A stretch of 64,000 bases of DNA. Origin: Symsagittifera roscoffensis (Eukaryota; Xenacoelomorpha; Acoela; Convolutidae). Under the pieces are notes generated by a model. It did no database searches. It was given only the letters and a program-made list of their open reading frames with translations, and was not told the DNA's origin. The position numbers and the translations under genes are program-made. This document shows, one piece after another, positions 1-11,730 of this stretch (position 1 is its first letter; the number at the start of each line of letters is the position of its first letter). Where the stretch lies: positions 41,605,430-41,669,429 of the forward strand of contig NC_087065.1 of the NCBI RefSeq assembly GCF_963678635.1, in the 5' to 3' direction.

Positions 1-639
1 AATTTATAATAGATATTAGATAGATGGATATATACCGAGCTATCAAATGATTCATGTAATTTTGTTAACTACTTGTTAACCAGGAAAAAGTCGTGTTCCG
101 ATCTGATAACGCATGCTTATCGCAAGCGTAAGCACGGAGGCGAAGCTGCAAGTTGCAAACATAAGCGAGCAAACGGCAAAAAGCTCTAAAACAGCATAAA
201 CAGTGAATTAAAGGGAAAGGAAAAAAAGAAAATAAGCCTTGAAAAATTATCCTCTTGCAATGTGTCGAAATTAAACCTCAGACATGGGAATTAGGAGTCT
301 CTGCATCTGCACCACGGCCCAGCTTAAGCTGGAGATACCTGATCGCTATTTTTAATGATATGAAGATAAAGCGTAATGAGTGATCATGAGAGAGCGACGA
401 AATATGATGAAAGTATTACGGATAGCTTGTAACAAGACCTCATAACTCCCCAGAAACAAAAAAGATGGCCAAAAGGAAAAGATAGCGAAACTCGAAGGCA
501 AAACCCGAAACATTAACTTGGGAGCACATACGACCTGTCCTTAAGCTATGAAAGCTACCAAATATGGCGAAAGGTACAGTTTTACGTGAAGTAAATTTTA
601 AAATGACGTTAACTTCTATGAGTAGCAAATTTACCACAG

Positions 640-1340
640 AAAAGAAGCAGAGCTTCGCTCCATTTGCGATACAACAATAGCGTAGCTATGCAAACTACCA
701 ATTAGACTGAGATTGCAAAAAATACAGTTCGAAAAAAATGCAAAATCAACTTTTGAAAATACGAAAAGTCCAATCTCAGAAAAGCAAATGAGAAACACAA
801 CCACTAGGTTTAAAAAAGGCTTTATTTTGTTCCGAGCGTTCAATAAGCCAAAAACACGTGATTAGACGCCAACTGATCCGAATACAAAAATGCCAAAAAT
901 CGTTGTCATAAAAAATCAACAATTTTTTGGAAATAGAAAAAATCGATCATCGAAAAAAAAACCGACGAGAAACACAACCATTATCATTTAAAACTTTTTA
1001 AGTATTTTTTCGAGCGTTCAGTAAGCCAACAACACGTGGTTAGGCGCCAATTGATCAGAAAAAAAGTGCCAAAGGAAATTCTTGTCTACAAAATTCAACA
1101 AATTTGTTGCAAATACGAAAATTTCAATCTCAAAATATCATGCATGAAACACATCCACTGGCACTAAACAAGCTTTTATTAAGCATATAACACATAGTCA
1201 GGCAAAAACTACTCCAAAAACACAAAACGCCAAAGGAAATTATCATGAAAATATTTAAGTGATTAATTTGTTTGAATTTGGAACTTTCATAGCAAAACCG
1301 TCTGAAATTGTTCAAAACAAGAGTTTTTGATTTTTATCGT
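640..1340. repeat. Imperfect tandem repeat, about 175-180 bp unit
   Basis: The phrase GAGAAACACAACCA recurs near 789 and 969 and, diverged, near 1142. Each is followed by an A-rich stretch and then CGAGCGTTCANTAAGCCAA with CACGTG or CACGTGGTTAG. That makes three to four diverged units. A related unit sits at about 18300-18460 inside the seryl-tRNA synthetase intron. No coding potential seen. Confidence 0.6.
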
Positions 1341-1639
1341 CAAAGCGAAGCAAAGTAAGATCAACAAACCGACAAAACATACCAAAATTTCTTAGGTCAA
1401 ATCAATTTTCTAAGCGAAAAACAAATATGAAAAAATGGCAAATATACCAGTCAGAGATAGTAAAATCAATAAACTAAAAGAGTTCATCAACGACACTTGA
1501 GACTGCAATAGAAACTCCGGACTGCACAACTGAGCTGAATGCGTTGTGTGGCAACTAAGCCGACAAACTATAGTCCGACTCTTTCAATGTTTTCCTGGAA
1601 AAAGTCAATTTCAGACGCTGAAAAAAACAAGCTCCGACA

Positions 1640-1820
1640 GGGACACGGAACCCAGACCATGGTATGCAAAGGCAACCGCATTACTTCCAGGCCAAGAGAG
1701 AAGGGACAAGGGAGCTTGAGAAAGAATGCTAAGATTCGCTAATAAAGCAACATATATTTCAATAATGATTGTGTCGTAAAAGTTGTTTACGGAGCAAACG
1801 TCTTGTTCCCGATTGGAAGT
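1640..1820 (-). repeat. tRNA-derived SINE-like copy (GTTTACGGG family)
   Basis: A diverged tRNA-like block (reverse complement carries weak A- and B-box-like motifs, about 1645-1705) is followed by GTTTACGGAGCAAACGTC and TTGTTCCCGATT. The same arrangement occurs near 18660, 32225, 37700, 42870, 44540 and 55650. This copy is degraded. Confidence 0.4.
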
Positions 1821-2890
1821 CAAAAAAATCTTGCATTTTATCTACGAGGAAACTTTTACCTACGTGGCTCATTTCAAAACAAGGACCTGAAAAATCCTGA
1901 TGTAATATAGTTTATCTACACTCGCACACACTGCTTCACAAAGTTTGATCATGAAAAAAGAGTAAAATTTCATTTCAAAACGTTAAAACTTTCAAATGTG
2001 ATTGTACGACGCTAACGGCCCAGAAAAAAAACATCTTTTTGAACAAAAAAAAACTTGAAAAAAAACACAAACTTTTGAAATGTTCTCATTTTAATATTTT
2101 CACTATCATTTTTGACGGTTTCATTTAACATATAAAATTAAGCAAAGGGTTTTCGGATTAAACCCGCAACCCCAGTGTGATTTTGAAAAAACGCAAACAA
2201 ATTTCACAACGGTGAAAAATCGAAAATTTATGACATTTTCCAAGGCCATTATTTTGATAAAAATAAGGACGCACCCGCTGAAGCGAGACAGATTTCCGCA
2301 AACTGTTCTTTCGATTAAACGCTCAGTCCTAGATTTGGGAAGATATTTTTTTCGGCGCGCGCTCCCCCCTCAAAACTAGTATATATTGGCGCCAACGGCG
2401 CCTTTAGAAAATTTTTAGGGTCCGTCACCAAAAATGGATATCTCAAAATAGTACAAAGAAGCTTAAATTCCGTCTGGAAGGAAACATTATATTCTGACTT
2501 GAAACCCCAACTATTGTGAATGATCTTGACGAAGAATCTAATGAGAAGTATCTTGAAAAATAAGAGAGCCGACAGCGAAAACCGTAGCGACAATCTTCGA
2601 AAAAATGGAGGAGATCAAGTTAACATCTTTCCCAGGACCAAAGTTATATTAGAGATTTTATCATGCGTTTTAAATGTTAAAAACTCAGCCTGAAACCACT
2701 CCGAATTGAAATAATGTCGGATCCATCGAGTGATATAGTATTTTATGCCCTGTTTTTGTATGCTCAATTCCGATCTTCATTGGTTTTAGTATGCGACAAG
2801 GTAACAGTAAAATGACCAAAATTTCAATACCTTTTGATATAAAATACAATATATGTACCCGTTATAACAATGCGAAAAAGTAAAAACTAC

Positions 2891-3749
2891 CTGTAAGCTC
2901 CCAGCTGACGCTTATGAGCCAGGCGAAGCCAAAATCTCGGAATAAAACAGCCTTTCCAGCGTAGCCTATAATGTGACCAATCAGAAAAATGTCTGATTTT
3001 TTGAGTAGATTTTCCACAGTGAAGTCGCAACTGCCAACTTCGTCGTCCTCCGAGAGTTCTTGCAAAGGATCTAAGTTCAACTTCACTATAGAGCCAAGAG
3101 TATGGGTCAGTGCAGCGGGATTTCTAGTCTGTGATAGCAAGTATATGAAAAACAGAAGATAGAAACCTGTCACAGCGTTCACAGCAAACGTCGGCAGGTA
3201 TCTTAAATAATGAAGAGCGTTACTTCTTGTTGTTGCTACTTCTATCGTTGTTTCAGCCTGGATAACTTTAAAAGTATTTAGAATGTTTGGCTGCAATGAG
3301 TCGACTGCACTGGTCTTGCATGATTCGCAGTTAGCTTTGAGCATATTATCTAAACATGGTAACCTCGATCTGGTATATTCTATGCATTCTCCATTATCAC
3401 ATCTACATTGAACCGCAGGTTTAGGATCCAACGAGTTCAGATTGCAGTCGAGCATTTGGAAGGCAGTGACACTACTCCTCTTTGAGCTTAAATCTCTACT
3501 CTGTTGACTCATGAGGGTTGTTTTTGAAGGAGCTCCAGGAACAAAGAGGGATGTTGCAATGACAGAGGGAACTCTGAGAAATAGATCCAGGAAATGACTC
3601 CCAAACCAAGCGTACTTTGGCTGTTCGATTGCCACAAGATCAGACGTCATGTCCTTCAGAATTGAAGTTATCACATGGAGATCAAACAGGGTCTGATGAG
3701 GAGGTCGTGGTCTTTCAAAGTCCAGTGCTAATAACTGGGTCACAGCCCC
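2891..3749 (-). CDS. Phosphatidylserine synthase-like exon (partial gene)
   Basis: The C-terminal part resembles base-exchange phosphatidylserine synthases (PTDSS1/2 type), multi-pass ER proteins that swap a phospholipid head group for serine. The diagnostic stretch is DIFLIGHIIGYAGKAVLFRD followed by FGFAWLISVSWELT, matching the family's FGH..GWA.KAL..R / W.IS..WELT region. A hydrophobic segment (GFYLLFFIYLL) and an LDPL motif precede it at family-like spacing. The exon ends in ACAG with donor GTAGTT at 2890, and the split codon would restore the expected E of WELTE. The first ~175 residues are odd: few hydrophobic segments and a Cys-rich stretch (CRCDNGEC...C...CESC) I cannot place in the family. 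An in-frame TGA lies at 3755-3753; the frame has no ATG near its 5' end, so the exon probably starts at an undetermined acceptor just after it. Later exons were not found. Confidence 0.6.
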
Positions 3750-3769
3750 ATTTCAACCAAGCACAAAAC

Positions 3770-4565
3770 CTGAAAGCAAAAAATTTCTTTTTAAATTTTC
3801 CATCACCATATTTTGACCCATTAACCTTTCTCTTATTGGACGTTTGGGGTAAGTACCCAGATTTTTAGTAATTGTTCCGACCACTCTCGAGGAGAGGATA
3901 ACAAAGGAACCATAGCTTCGAGTCCATTTTTAAATGGTTTTCTGGCCCATTTTGACAAACTCAAAGAAAGCTTGTACAGAGTAGAGTAGGGTACCATACC
4001 GCTCTTTCTTGCACTTTTCATTTAATTCAATCACAACTTCCAGAAAAAAAATTAGAAAAAATTTCTGGTTTCTATATTATTTTTTTGACTATCTTTTCAT
4101 AAACCAACGGAACATTCTGTGCTACTTGCGCATCGGAACATTATGTGCTACCTGCAAATCCGCTATCCTAGTTAATGTTTACAGTCATTTACACAACGGT
4201 AAAGACAAACAAACAAGCTGTCGACAATATTTCTTTTTGCTGGGCTGCGATTAGATAGATATCTCCACCTCAGTTAATAAGTAAGGATGGTGGTAGACCT
4301 CAAAACCCTGCCCTTTGATTAACAATTAGAGTCATCAGCAATACATTTGCGACCGCTTCCGTTTACATTTTTCATTCAGCAAACAAGATTTTCGGAGTTG
4401 AACTTCCGAGACAGGAAAATTATGGCATAAAAACTCTTTGGAATAACTCTTTTTCCACTAAATTCTTACTCTCTATAGCAAATTTTAAGGCTAATCTGCC
4501 TATTTTTCTGTTTGACCTTTGAAAACAGACGAGAATACATTTCTTGCTTTGATCAAACCCCAGAT
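3770..4565. other. Spacer between WDR4 and the PSS-like exon
   Basis: No convincing exon. It contains a fragment of the dispersed GGTCGGAACA / GTGCTACTTGC repeat near 4105-4180. Missing 5' exons of the PSS-like gene could be here, but I could not recognise one. Confidence 0.35.
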
Positions 4566-4571
4566 TTTATT
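4566..4571 (-). terminator. Poly(A) signal AATAAA for the WDR4 gene
   Basis: The plus strand reads TTTATT, so the minus strand carries AATAAA about 130 nt past the WDR4 stop codon, at a normal 3' UTR distance. Confidence 0.5.
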
Positions 4572-4699
4572 CTAAACACGTAGAAAACTGAACTTAAATG
4601 TTTAATTCCAACTCTAGCTCAGATGTTACATCAAAAAAGGCTAGATTTAACATCAACCAAAATTCTAGTCTTGATTATTCCACCTTCAAACTTTTCCAA

Positions 4700-6268
4700 T
4701 TATCCATCCGCGAGTTTTGATTCCTCGTGGGAATTTAGTTCATCAAGCTTAGGCTTTTTTATAATCGGACACATTTCCTCTCCGATTGATTTATAAGAGC
4801 ATAAATCGTCAACTTTCGTGCCTGGTGACATTTTGCGTGCTAAAGACAGCCCAAAATACGCGACGTCATCACTGTCTTCTTGTCCGCTCTTATCTTTAGA
4901 TAATTGATTATCGAAGGGATTGGAAGACACGGTTTCAAAATCTAACATAAAAGTCAAGTTGCAACTGAAAAATTCGGTCGAAAAATTTTTCATGCCCAAA
5001 AGTGAAGAAACTGAATCCAATTGTGTATTCCGGTTCAGTGCCCAAACAGGTTGCGATTGGATTGAAAATAATCCAATGCACTCTTCATTTGGCTTTAAAT
5101 CTTTTGACTGAGGATGCCTTAACCCCACGGCAACCAGGTTAAATTTATGCATAACGGAAACGCATGTAATTTCAACTTGATTGAAATCTACTTTGGAACT
5201 ATATTTAAGTTTAATTTGTCTGCCACATGCCGAACCCAATTCACAATCAATCAGAAGCAAAAGCGACGGATTCCTGGTAGCCACTACCGCCATGCTTTCC
5301 GTTATACTGTCTATCAAAATGGGATAAGCGCCAGTTAAATGTGAAAATCCATTAGTCGCACGGTCCTCAAAAAAATGAGAAGATTTTAGATTTAATGAAG
5401 CAACACATGTGCCCCGGTGGACATCCCACAGTTTTAAGGACCCATCGTAACTACCTGACAGTAACCGGTTATCTTCAGATCCCAGAAAACAGCAACTCGT
5501 GACGTAATCACGATGACCCATTAGTATTCTCTCGACTAAAAATAAGTCAGGGTAGTTGTATATTTTGATTTTCATGTCTCGATCGCATAACGCCACCAGC
5601 TTTTTCTGATTAGGTTGCATTTTTATTTGCACCAAGAGTGAAGTTACACATCCTGCACAGATAGTATGTGAAACATGAACACCACCAACAATAATGTTTC
5701 TCCTTACACTTTTGTTGTCGCATTTTTCTTCGGAAGCGTTTCTCATCAACAAAAAAGGAAGCGAGAAACCTGCGATTTTCTTCACCTCTTCCAGTTTTGA
5801 GTTAAACTCAATTTTCGAAATGAATCCTGCTTTCTCTCCAACCAGGACAATATCCTGAGTTACTATAGACAATGAAACCGGTCTTTTTTCCAGCGATATA
5901 ATTGCCATCAAAACTATTTCTTTGTTTCCGCGTGATAAATCTAAAACCCAAACATGCTTTAAATCAGTTCCGAAAGCGGATCTCGCCTTCTCGGACAAAA
6001 CTTGACAACAAGTTATGTTTCCGAGCATCTCCAATTTTTCTTGAGAGTCGCCAGTAGAACCATTTTCATTTTCAGATCCTCTTTTAGGTTCCACGTTATG
6101 ATCATTCTTCGTCAGCGCTTTTGTCGAGGTTGTAGATTGAACTATTAATTCAAAATTAATGCCATCTGTTAATGCTGAATGGTCGTTCTTTTTATGGTGC
6201 GACAACACTGCAAAGTGGGTGCCACAACAAATGAGCAACCAGTTTCCATCTGCCGCGAAAAGCGTCAT
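4700..6268 (-). CDS. WDR4: tRNA (guanine-N7) methyltransferase non-catalytic subunit, WDR4/TRM82
   Basis: A single 522-codon frame. The protein is a WD40 propeller that partners METTL1/Trm8 to make m7G46 in the variable loop of tRNAs. The family signature is clear: DRDMKIKIYNYP (about residues 229-240), GHRDYVTS (251-258) and SGSYDGSLKLWD (271-282), matching the DRDEKI / GH..FVS / S.DGTLRLW blocks of WDR4 and Trm82. The N-terminus (LLICCGTHFAVLS) fits the first blade. A Ser/Asn/Glu-rich linker at about 55-80 and a basic KKPKLDE tail are also seen. It is longer than human WDR4 (about 410 residues). The ATG is supported by family alignment and by a good acceptor (TTGTTTGTTTCAG) 19 nt upstream, exon start 6287. 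No intron is needed in the coding region. Confidence 0.85.
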   Translation of the reverse strand: MTLFAADGNWLLICCGTHFAVLSHHKKNDHSALTDGINFELIVQSTTSTKALTKNDHNVEPKRGSENENGSTGDSQEKLEMLGNITCCQVLSEKARSAFGTDLKHVWVLDLSRGNKEIVLMAIISLEKRPVSLSIVTQDIVLVGEKAGFISKIEFNSKLEEVKKIAGFSLPFLLMRNASEEKCDNKSVRRNIIVGGVHVSHTICAGCVTSLLVQIKMQPNQKKLVALCDRDMKIKIYNYPDLFLVERILMGHRDYVTSCCFLGSEDNRLLSGSYDGSLKLWDVHRGTCVASLNLKSSHFFEDRATNGFSHLTGAYPILIDSITESMAVVATRNPSLLLLIDCELGSACGRQIKLKYSSKVDFNQVEITCVSVMHKFNLVAVGLRHPQSKDLKPNEECIGLFSIQSQPVWALNRNTQLDSVSSLLGMKNFSTEFFSCNLTFMLDFETVSSNPFDNQLSKDKSGQEDSDDVAYFGLSLARKMSPGTKVDDLCSYKSIGEEMCPIIKKPKLDELNSHEESKLADG

Positions 6269-6289
6269 TATTGTTACTCTACTAAATCT

Positions 6290-8480
6290 GAAACAAACAA
6301 AATCGGATGAAAAAAATCACTTTAGCGAATCAAAACAGCAACTATACAACGCTCCCAATACAAGAATTTATAAATGAGACACAAAAAAAACAAGAACCCA
6401 TTATCTCTTCATTAAGTCTCGACACTTAGCTTGCCAAATCGGGAAAAATAGCAGAAGTGGCATCTTCTAAATACAAACACCTAGCCACTCTCCTTCCGAT
6501 GCCTGAAGTGTTCAGACCAACAATTTGGTGGGCTTAAGTGGGCTCACCCCTCCCACTCAAGACAACCATGATGATTTTTACACAAGGACGCTCAAAAAAG
6601 CGGCAAAAGAATCTTAAGAACGCAATGCAAAAAATAAGCCTAAAACGCCTTGAAAAACAAGAATAGCCAGTTTCCGAACAAATAGCACAAAATTATCCGA
6701 TCAAATTAATAACGAAAACGCAAAAAAAAAGTTTTTTTTTGCAAATTTGCGTCGTTTTTGTAGTCCATTTGAATTACTTCCCCACATCACAGACTGAGTT
6801 ATTACAAAGATCAATGACTTGGTGGGCTTAAGTGGGCTCACCCCTCCCAATTGTTGGGCTCACCCCTGCTACTTGAGAAAAACTCGATTAACCTGTGCAT
6901 TATTTGAGCTAGCGTGGTGGCGCTTAAACCTTAAGATTTCTCTGAAGATTAGCAGTGAAAACTAGTAGCTACCAAAAATGGCGATACCTGTTTAATAATT
7001 TTTATGAATATATTCATGAATTTTTATGAAGATTATGTTAAAAAGGTAAAGCGTAAAATGTGATAAAGGGGAGCGGGGCAACAGAATTATTATGGATAGT
7101 TTGATAACAACCTCGTTACGTTCCAGATCCAAAGAAGAGGGCTAAAAAAATGACGTCAATCAAAACGGTAATGCAGGAGCTCATACGATTAGCGGTGATA
7201 CTACAAAAACTGCCAAAATAGCAGTGCGGTTAAAATCCACGTGAATTTATTTCTAAAGGTGCCGTTAATCTAAAAGTGCGAGCAAGGTTGTAACCGCTTG
7301 ACTTATTTCATAATGGTGTCCTGAAACATCCCACGATGTAATTAAGTTTATATTAACTCGTACACTCTGTCTCGCGAATTTCAACCATGAAAGACTTAGA
7401 AGGACAAAGGAGCAAAACTTCATGCCGAAATATAGGAATGCTTCGAAACATGGTTGTATGCTAGAGCTCAAGACAATATAACCCGTCAGAAAATGATAAA
7501 ACTTTCAAATTTTCACAAAAACCGTTAGCATGTTAAATATTGGACGTTTTTCAAGTCCATAGCGATTACCCTAAAAACTTAGGGATTAAACGCTCGAGAA
7601 AAATAAATGAATTTCACCAAAAACGGTCAAAAACCAAAAAGTGAAAAAATGACCTTTCAAAAGGTTGTCACTTTATTCTACGAATGACAGTCGTTTATGC
7701 AGGTAAGATTCCCACAACAAATGTTTTCGATTGAACCCTTAAATTCAGATTTGGGAAGGTATTTTCGAGAAACGTCAAAAGGTTTCACAATAACGGTCAA
7801 AATCTCAAAAAATGCCTTTTTCCTAATACACTTTTTTGTGCTAAAATTAGGGCCTAGCTGCTTCTACAGGAAAGGTTCCCACGGCTTTCAATTAAAACCT
7901 TAATTCCAGATTTGGGAGGTTAGTTTTTGAAAGTTTCAAAAAGCGACCAAAATTCAAACGAATGGGCATTTTTGAGGCCAGACCTGTTTTATTAAGAAAA
8001 CTAAGGCGTAGCGTCTTATGCAGGGAGGCTTTCCACAACTTATTCTTTCTATGGAACTCAAAATCTCAGTTTTGGGTAGTTTGGCAGGGTCAAACACTCC
8101 ACCCACAAAATTTTTCAGAAGAAAGTCGAATCAAGAAAAAACAGACTAAAGAAATCTAAGCACACAGGGTAGTGGGCGGTCTTTTTATTGATAAATTTCG
8201 CAAAAATCGCGGTAGATTAGCTTATGAGAAAAGTGAAAACACTAAAATAATTGCAAACAATGTAATCACTTGAGACTTAGTTCTTCCTTTTAGCATTACT
8301 TACTTTATTAATTGCAGCACAATTACTTAACTTTACGCTCGGACCACATTTACGCTCTGACCACAAAATGTTCTGAGCACATTAATAAAGAAATACTAAA
8401 CAATTTTTTTGCAAATTTGTGTTGTTTTTGGTAGTCCATTTGTATTGTTTCCTCAAATTGCAGACATTTCTTTTTGCGAC
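6290..8480. other. Gene-free repeat region
   Basis: No exon recognised. A block centred on TTGGTGGGCTTAAGTGGGCT, followed by CACCCCTCCCA, occurs twice (about 6524 and 6818). The part from 7560 to about 8200 is a copy of the TTCGATTGAACCC monomer array. The piece at 6950-7500 resembles 290-480 and 1860-2000, so short frames there are repeat-derived. Confidence 0.5.
7560..8200 (+). repeat. TTCGATTGAACCC monomer-array element, copy 1
   Basis: Tandem monomers of roughly 150-190 bp, each carrying a variant of TTCGATTGAACCC, then CAGATTTGGGAGGGTAGTTT, CGAGAAA.TCAAAA and a GCCGCTTATGCAGG block. It ends in CACACAGGGTAGTGGGCGG, as copies 3, 4 and 6 do in diverged form. Confidence 0.55.
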
Positions 8481-9640
8481 TGCTATTGCTGAAAACTATG
8501 GATGCTGAAAACCATGGAGCAATTGTGGATGATGAGACTACAAGTGATACTGCAAAACAATGTGGATGAACACTCGGTGGCTACGAATAGGAATCAGGAA
8601 AAAAACGAAGAAAAAATAAGGTGAACAACCAGATGAAAAGATGCATCTAACTGTGAAAATTTCCATATTTCTCTTGTGAAACATTACGTCATTCTACCAC
8701 ATTGTATTGAAACTGAGGCTATCCATTTTTCAGCCATGCTTGAGAATACCTTACCAATATGTAAAATTGCTTCCATCAAGGTAGAGGTAACGCGATTCTT
8801 CTACAAAGTCACCGAGGGGAGCGTGAGAGTAAAAAATGGACCGTAGTAGCTTATTGCAGCAATAGAAAAGAAACAGAATGAGAAGGCAAAACTATGATCT
8901 CTACTTTAGTAGACACTGCTTATATCATCTCGGTGCCCAAAACAGTAATGACATCTACAGCTGCAAAAGAAAACTGTGCAAATCGTATCAGAGGAATACC
9001 TGCTTCCACCATTTTCCTAGTTATGATTAACGGCCTGCCTGATATCTGTTTGGTACCTACACGTTTTCCCTGTAACCAATAACTCGAAGCTCTTGGAAGT
9101 AACAAAATTCGAAGAACCCGTTAAGACTGACTTGACTTAATGGCAATTTATTGATGGCGCGATAGGAAAAATCTTCGACTAACATAGAAAAATGCCAGTC
9201 AATGATTTCGACGGCAATCCGTGACCTGCAGCAACTGATGGAAAGGTTCTAGTATCTGCACACATACACCTTGAATTGGGGCCTAGCATAAGTTCAGATC
9301 CTCGACGGACAGCTCAGATAAACGATGAGACGTTTTCCAGACGAATCGGCGTAACTCACATCATCTTACTGTAAATGCAAAACTGAATCTATATTAACTA
9401 ATGATCTTTCCGGTTCGTTTGAAGTTTTCCGTCCGTCTGCTGGTATGGCTGCGTAATTATGTCTCGCCTTTTGGTGGCAAATCAGAAACGGATGACTAAA
9501 ATTCTACCATGATTACACCTCAAATCTGTAGCGTCTCAATATACTTTCGTTAAGTCTTAATCTGCAATGACTAGATCTAACTACGCTTTCAAAAAATTAT
9601 CTTTAATGGCTACAATTTTTCCGGGCTTGAATGGCGTTGC
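8480..9640 (+). pseudogene. Coding-like but broken region of unknown origin
   Basis: This patch is less AT-rich than its surroundings and has several protein-like open stretches that change frame: one from about 8690 to 8845 (VILPHCIETEAIHFSAMLEN...), one from 8894 to 9082 (MISTLVDTAYIISVPKTVMT...), and one near 9270-9360 (IHLELGPSISSDPRRTAQIN...). None is intact and I recognise no family. It could be a decayed mobile-element polyprotein or an old host pseudogene. Frameshifts and stops argue against a live gene. Confidence 0.25.
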
Positions 9641-9760
9641 TTAATGTGTCACCTACTGATACACGTCAGAAAATATAATATTTCTACATATGCAACCAAG
9701 GAAAAAACAAGCCAGTCGAACTTTTGGCTCCGCGCCAGGATATTAATGAAATTGTTGCCT

Positions 9761-9938
9761 TTAAGTATTGGGTTTGACAACAAATTGGCCTGAACAATCG
9801 ACTGCTGAGGTTATTCCGGGATTATTTTGCAAACTGCTATTCTCCTCACATCTCACGCACGTGGAAGATTCATTGCAACTCGGCAGCCTCTCGTAAGTTT
9901 TATCAACCGAATTCGGGGCATCCCCTTGGCGGCAACGC
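9761..9938 (-). CDS. Possible Cys-rich terminal exon, unknown gene
   Basis: After an acceptor-like TTTTTACAAATACAG the minus strand stays open for 58 codons to a TAA. Composition is protein-like and richer in GC than the flanks. The peptide has five or more cysteines (CRQGDAPNS..., LPSCNESSTCVRCEENSS..., VDCSGQF), as in small secreted or extracellular domains. I do not recognise it. Upstream exons would lie above 9938, where only repeats are visible. It directly abuts a SINE at 9964, so it may also be an orphaned exon. Confidence 0.3.
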
Positions 9939-9963
9939 CTGTATTTGTAAAAATTATCATTAG

Positions 9964-10480
9964 ACAGAGGCGAAGTTGCACTTCGCAAACAAAGTAAAAA
10001 TAAGACCGATAACGCTACTGGGAAAAACGTTTAGTCTACAAAATTTCTTAAGTAACGCAAGCCAATTATGAGTCAACATAATTGCTAAGTGACACAAAGC
10101 CAATTATCACGCATTAGCAGTACCAATAAATTTGAAAAAAAAAAGATATTTTCCAACTAACATGCCTCAATTTATAGAGCGGACGCATTTTAGCTAGTAT
10201 ACGAAAAAGTTCATTAAAAACATCCGACCCTGCCCAAGTTCGAACCCTATTATTTTGTTGGTGGTCTCCTTCCCTACCTCTATATGATACCTTGAAGCTT
10301 GAGTGCTATTTGTAATATAATAGTCAGTGGTAACATCCTCAGCATTGGCTGTACTTGATATCTGGTTATTGATCAAAACGAACACATTTTACCGCAAAAA
10401 AATTTGTGTCGCAACAATATTTGCGACTTAGATTGGAAGAAAAGAGATTTCATACTATAACACAAGCTTTGCTTGTGTTA
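9964..10480 (+). mobile_element. tRNA-derived SINE-like element, family C copy 1
   Basis: It starts with CAGAGGCGAAGTTGCACTTC and ends with the hairpin AACACAAGC-TTT-GCTTGTGTT. In the middle the reverse complement contains a tRNA-like block with a B-box-like GGGTTCGAACTTGGGCAGG. Two near-full copies of the same layout are at 22190-22745 and 56000-56488. An open frame inside (10194-10385, minus) recurs in copy 3, so it is repeat sequence and not a gene. Confidence 0.65.
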
Positions 10481-10559
10481 AAATGTGTGGCGGTACCTGT
10501 TTGATATTATCAAAAATATGTACTTATGCGTATGAAAAGCGTAACATTCAAAACTTCAA

Positions 10560-11560
10560 AAATCGGACTTAAGCCAAAATCTTAGTGGTTTTTCTAGCAA
10601 AACAAAGAATGAACAGCTTATATAGGGGAGATTCCTACCACCAATCTTTCTTTTAAATAAACTAAATGTCAAATTTGGCAAGGGTATTTTTCATGAAAAT
10701 GGAAAAACTTCAAACTATTTAAAAGTTTTTCCAAAAACTATACATACAGGCTTGTCTACAAAAAATTGAATGTGAACGTTTATGCAGAGATCATTGCAGA
10801 AAAATGATTCAATTCAACCAGTTAACTCAGAATTGGCGAAGCAGTTTTTGAGAAAAGAAAGAAGTTTCAAACTTTCATTTTTACTCAAATTCATAGCTTC
10901 AAAAACTTCAATTTTCTTCCAAAACGTCCTGCAACCTGTTCTTTCGACTGAATCCATATCAGCGTTTCCACTTATGATGGTAAGATTCTCATAACCTGTT
11001 ATTTCGGCTGAACTCTAAATCTGGCTCTAAATGATTGGCAGGGTAGTTTTCGAGAATCGCAAAAAATTGAATAACGGCGAAAATTTCAAAATTGGACTTT
11101 TCCAAAAAACAGTTTCGGCACAGCCGCTTTTGCACAGAACAAATGCTCGCAACCTTTTCCTCCGATCGAACCCTCAATCTCAAGTTAAGCACAGTAGTCT
11201 TTGAGGCAAATTTCCAAAAAACTATTTTACAAAAAAAAACTATTTAACAAAAAAAATAACAAATTTGACTTTTTCAAAGGCCATAACTTTTTTCTACAAA
11301 AATTAGCGCAGATCCGGTTATGCATGGAAAACACCCACAATAAGTTTTTTCAATTTATTTTTATACCTAAATTTTGGAGGGCAGTTTCCGAGAAAAAAAA
11401 TGCTACCTGTTCTTTCGATTGAACCCTGTGTCTCAGATTAGGCAGGGTAGTTTACGAGAAAATCCAAAAAATCAAAAAGGGTCAAATATTCCCCCATTCG
11501 AAGTTTCGAAGGCCATAGAAAAAGGATCAGGGTAAAAAAACTAGTATAATACGAACACAA
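10560..11560 (+). repeat. TTCGATTGAACCC monomer-array element, copy 2
   Basis: About five diverged monomers, each with a TTCGAYTGAAYCC variant and a GGCAGGGTAGTTTNCGAGAA block. No coding capacity seen. Confidence 0.55.
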
Positions 11561-11730
11561 AATAGTAACCGATCTTTCCATCTCTGGATTCGGAGTTACG
11601 TGCACCTAACACACATACCATCAGTCTAGAAAATCGATCGATTAAACGGAAAAATCTCTAGCTATTGGAACTTCTCAAATAAAAATCAAGCAGACTTGCG
11701 AAACAAAACATAGCCAATCGAAGATTGGGA

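Larger units (their letters stand above)
1..2860. other. Gene-free repeat region left of the PSS-like exon
   Basis: I see no convincing coding exon here. The stretch has an imperfect tandem of about 175 bp units (listed separately), a SINE-like piece near 1640-1820, and a sequence near 290-480 that recurs in diverged form near 6950-7140. Short open frames in all phases lack protein-like composition. Missing 3' exons of the phosphatidylserine synthase-like gene could lie here or beyond the left edge; I looked for the expected downstream hydrophobic segments and did not find them. Confidence 0.5.

Noticed and set aside
4920-5338. Plus-strand frames inside the WDR4 region
   Set aside because: Shadows of the 522-codon WDR4 frame on the minus strand.
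10194-10385. Minus-strand 63-codon frame, recurring at 56177-56443
   Set aside because: It is internal sequence of the family C SINE-like element and is shared by its copies.
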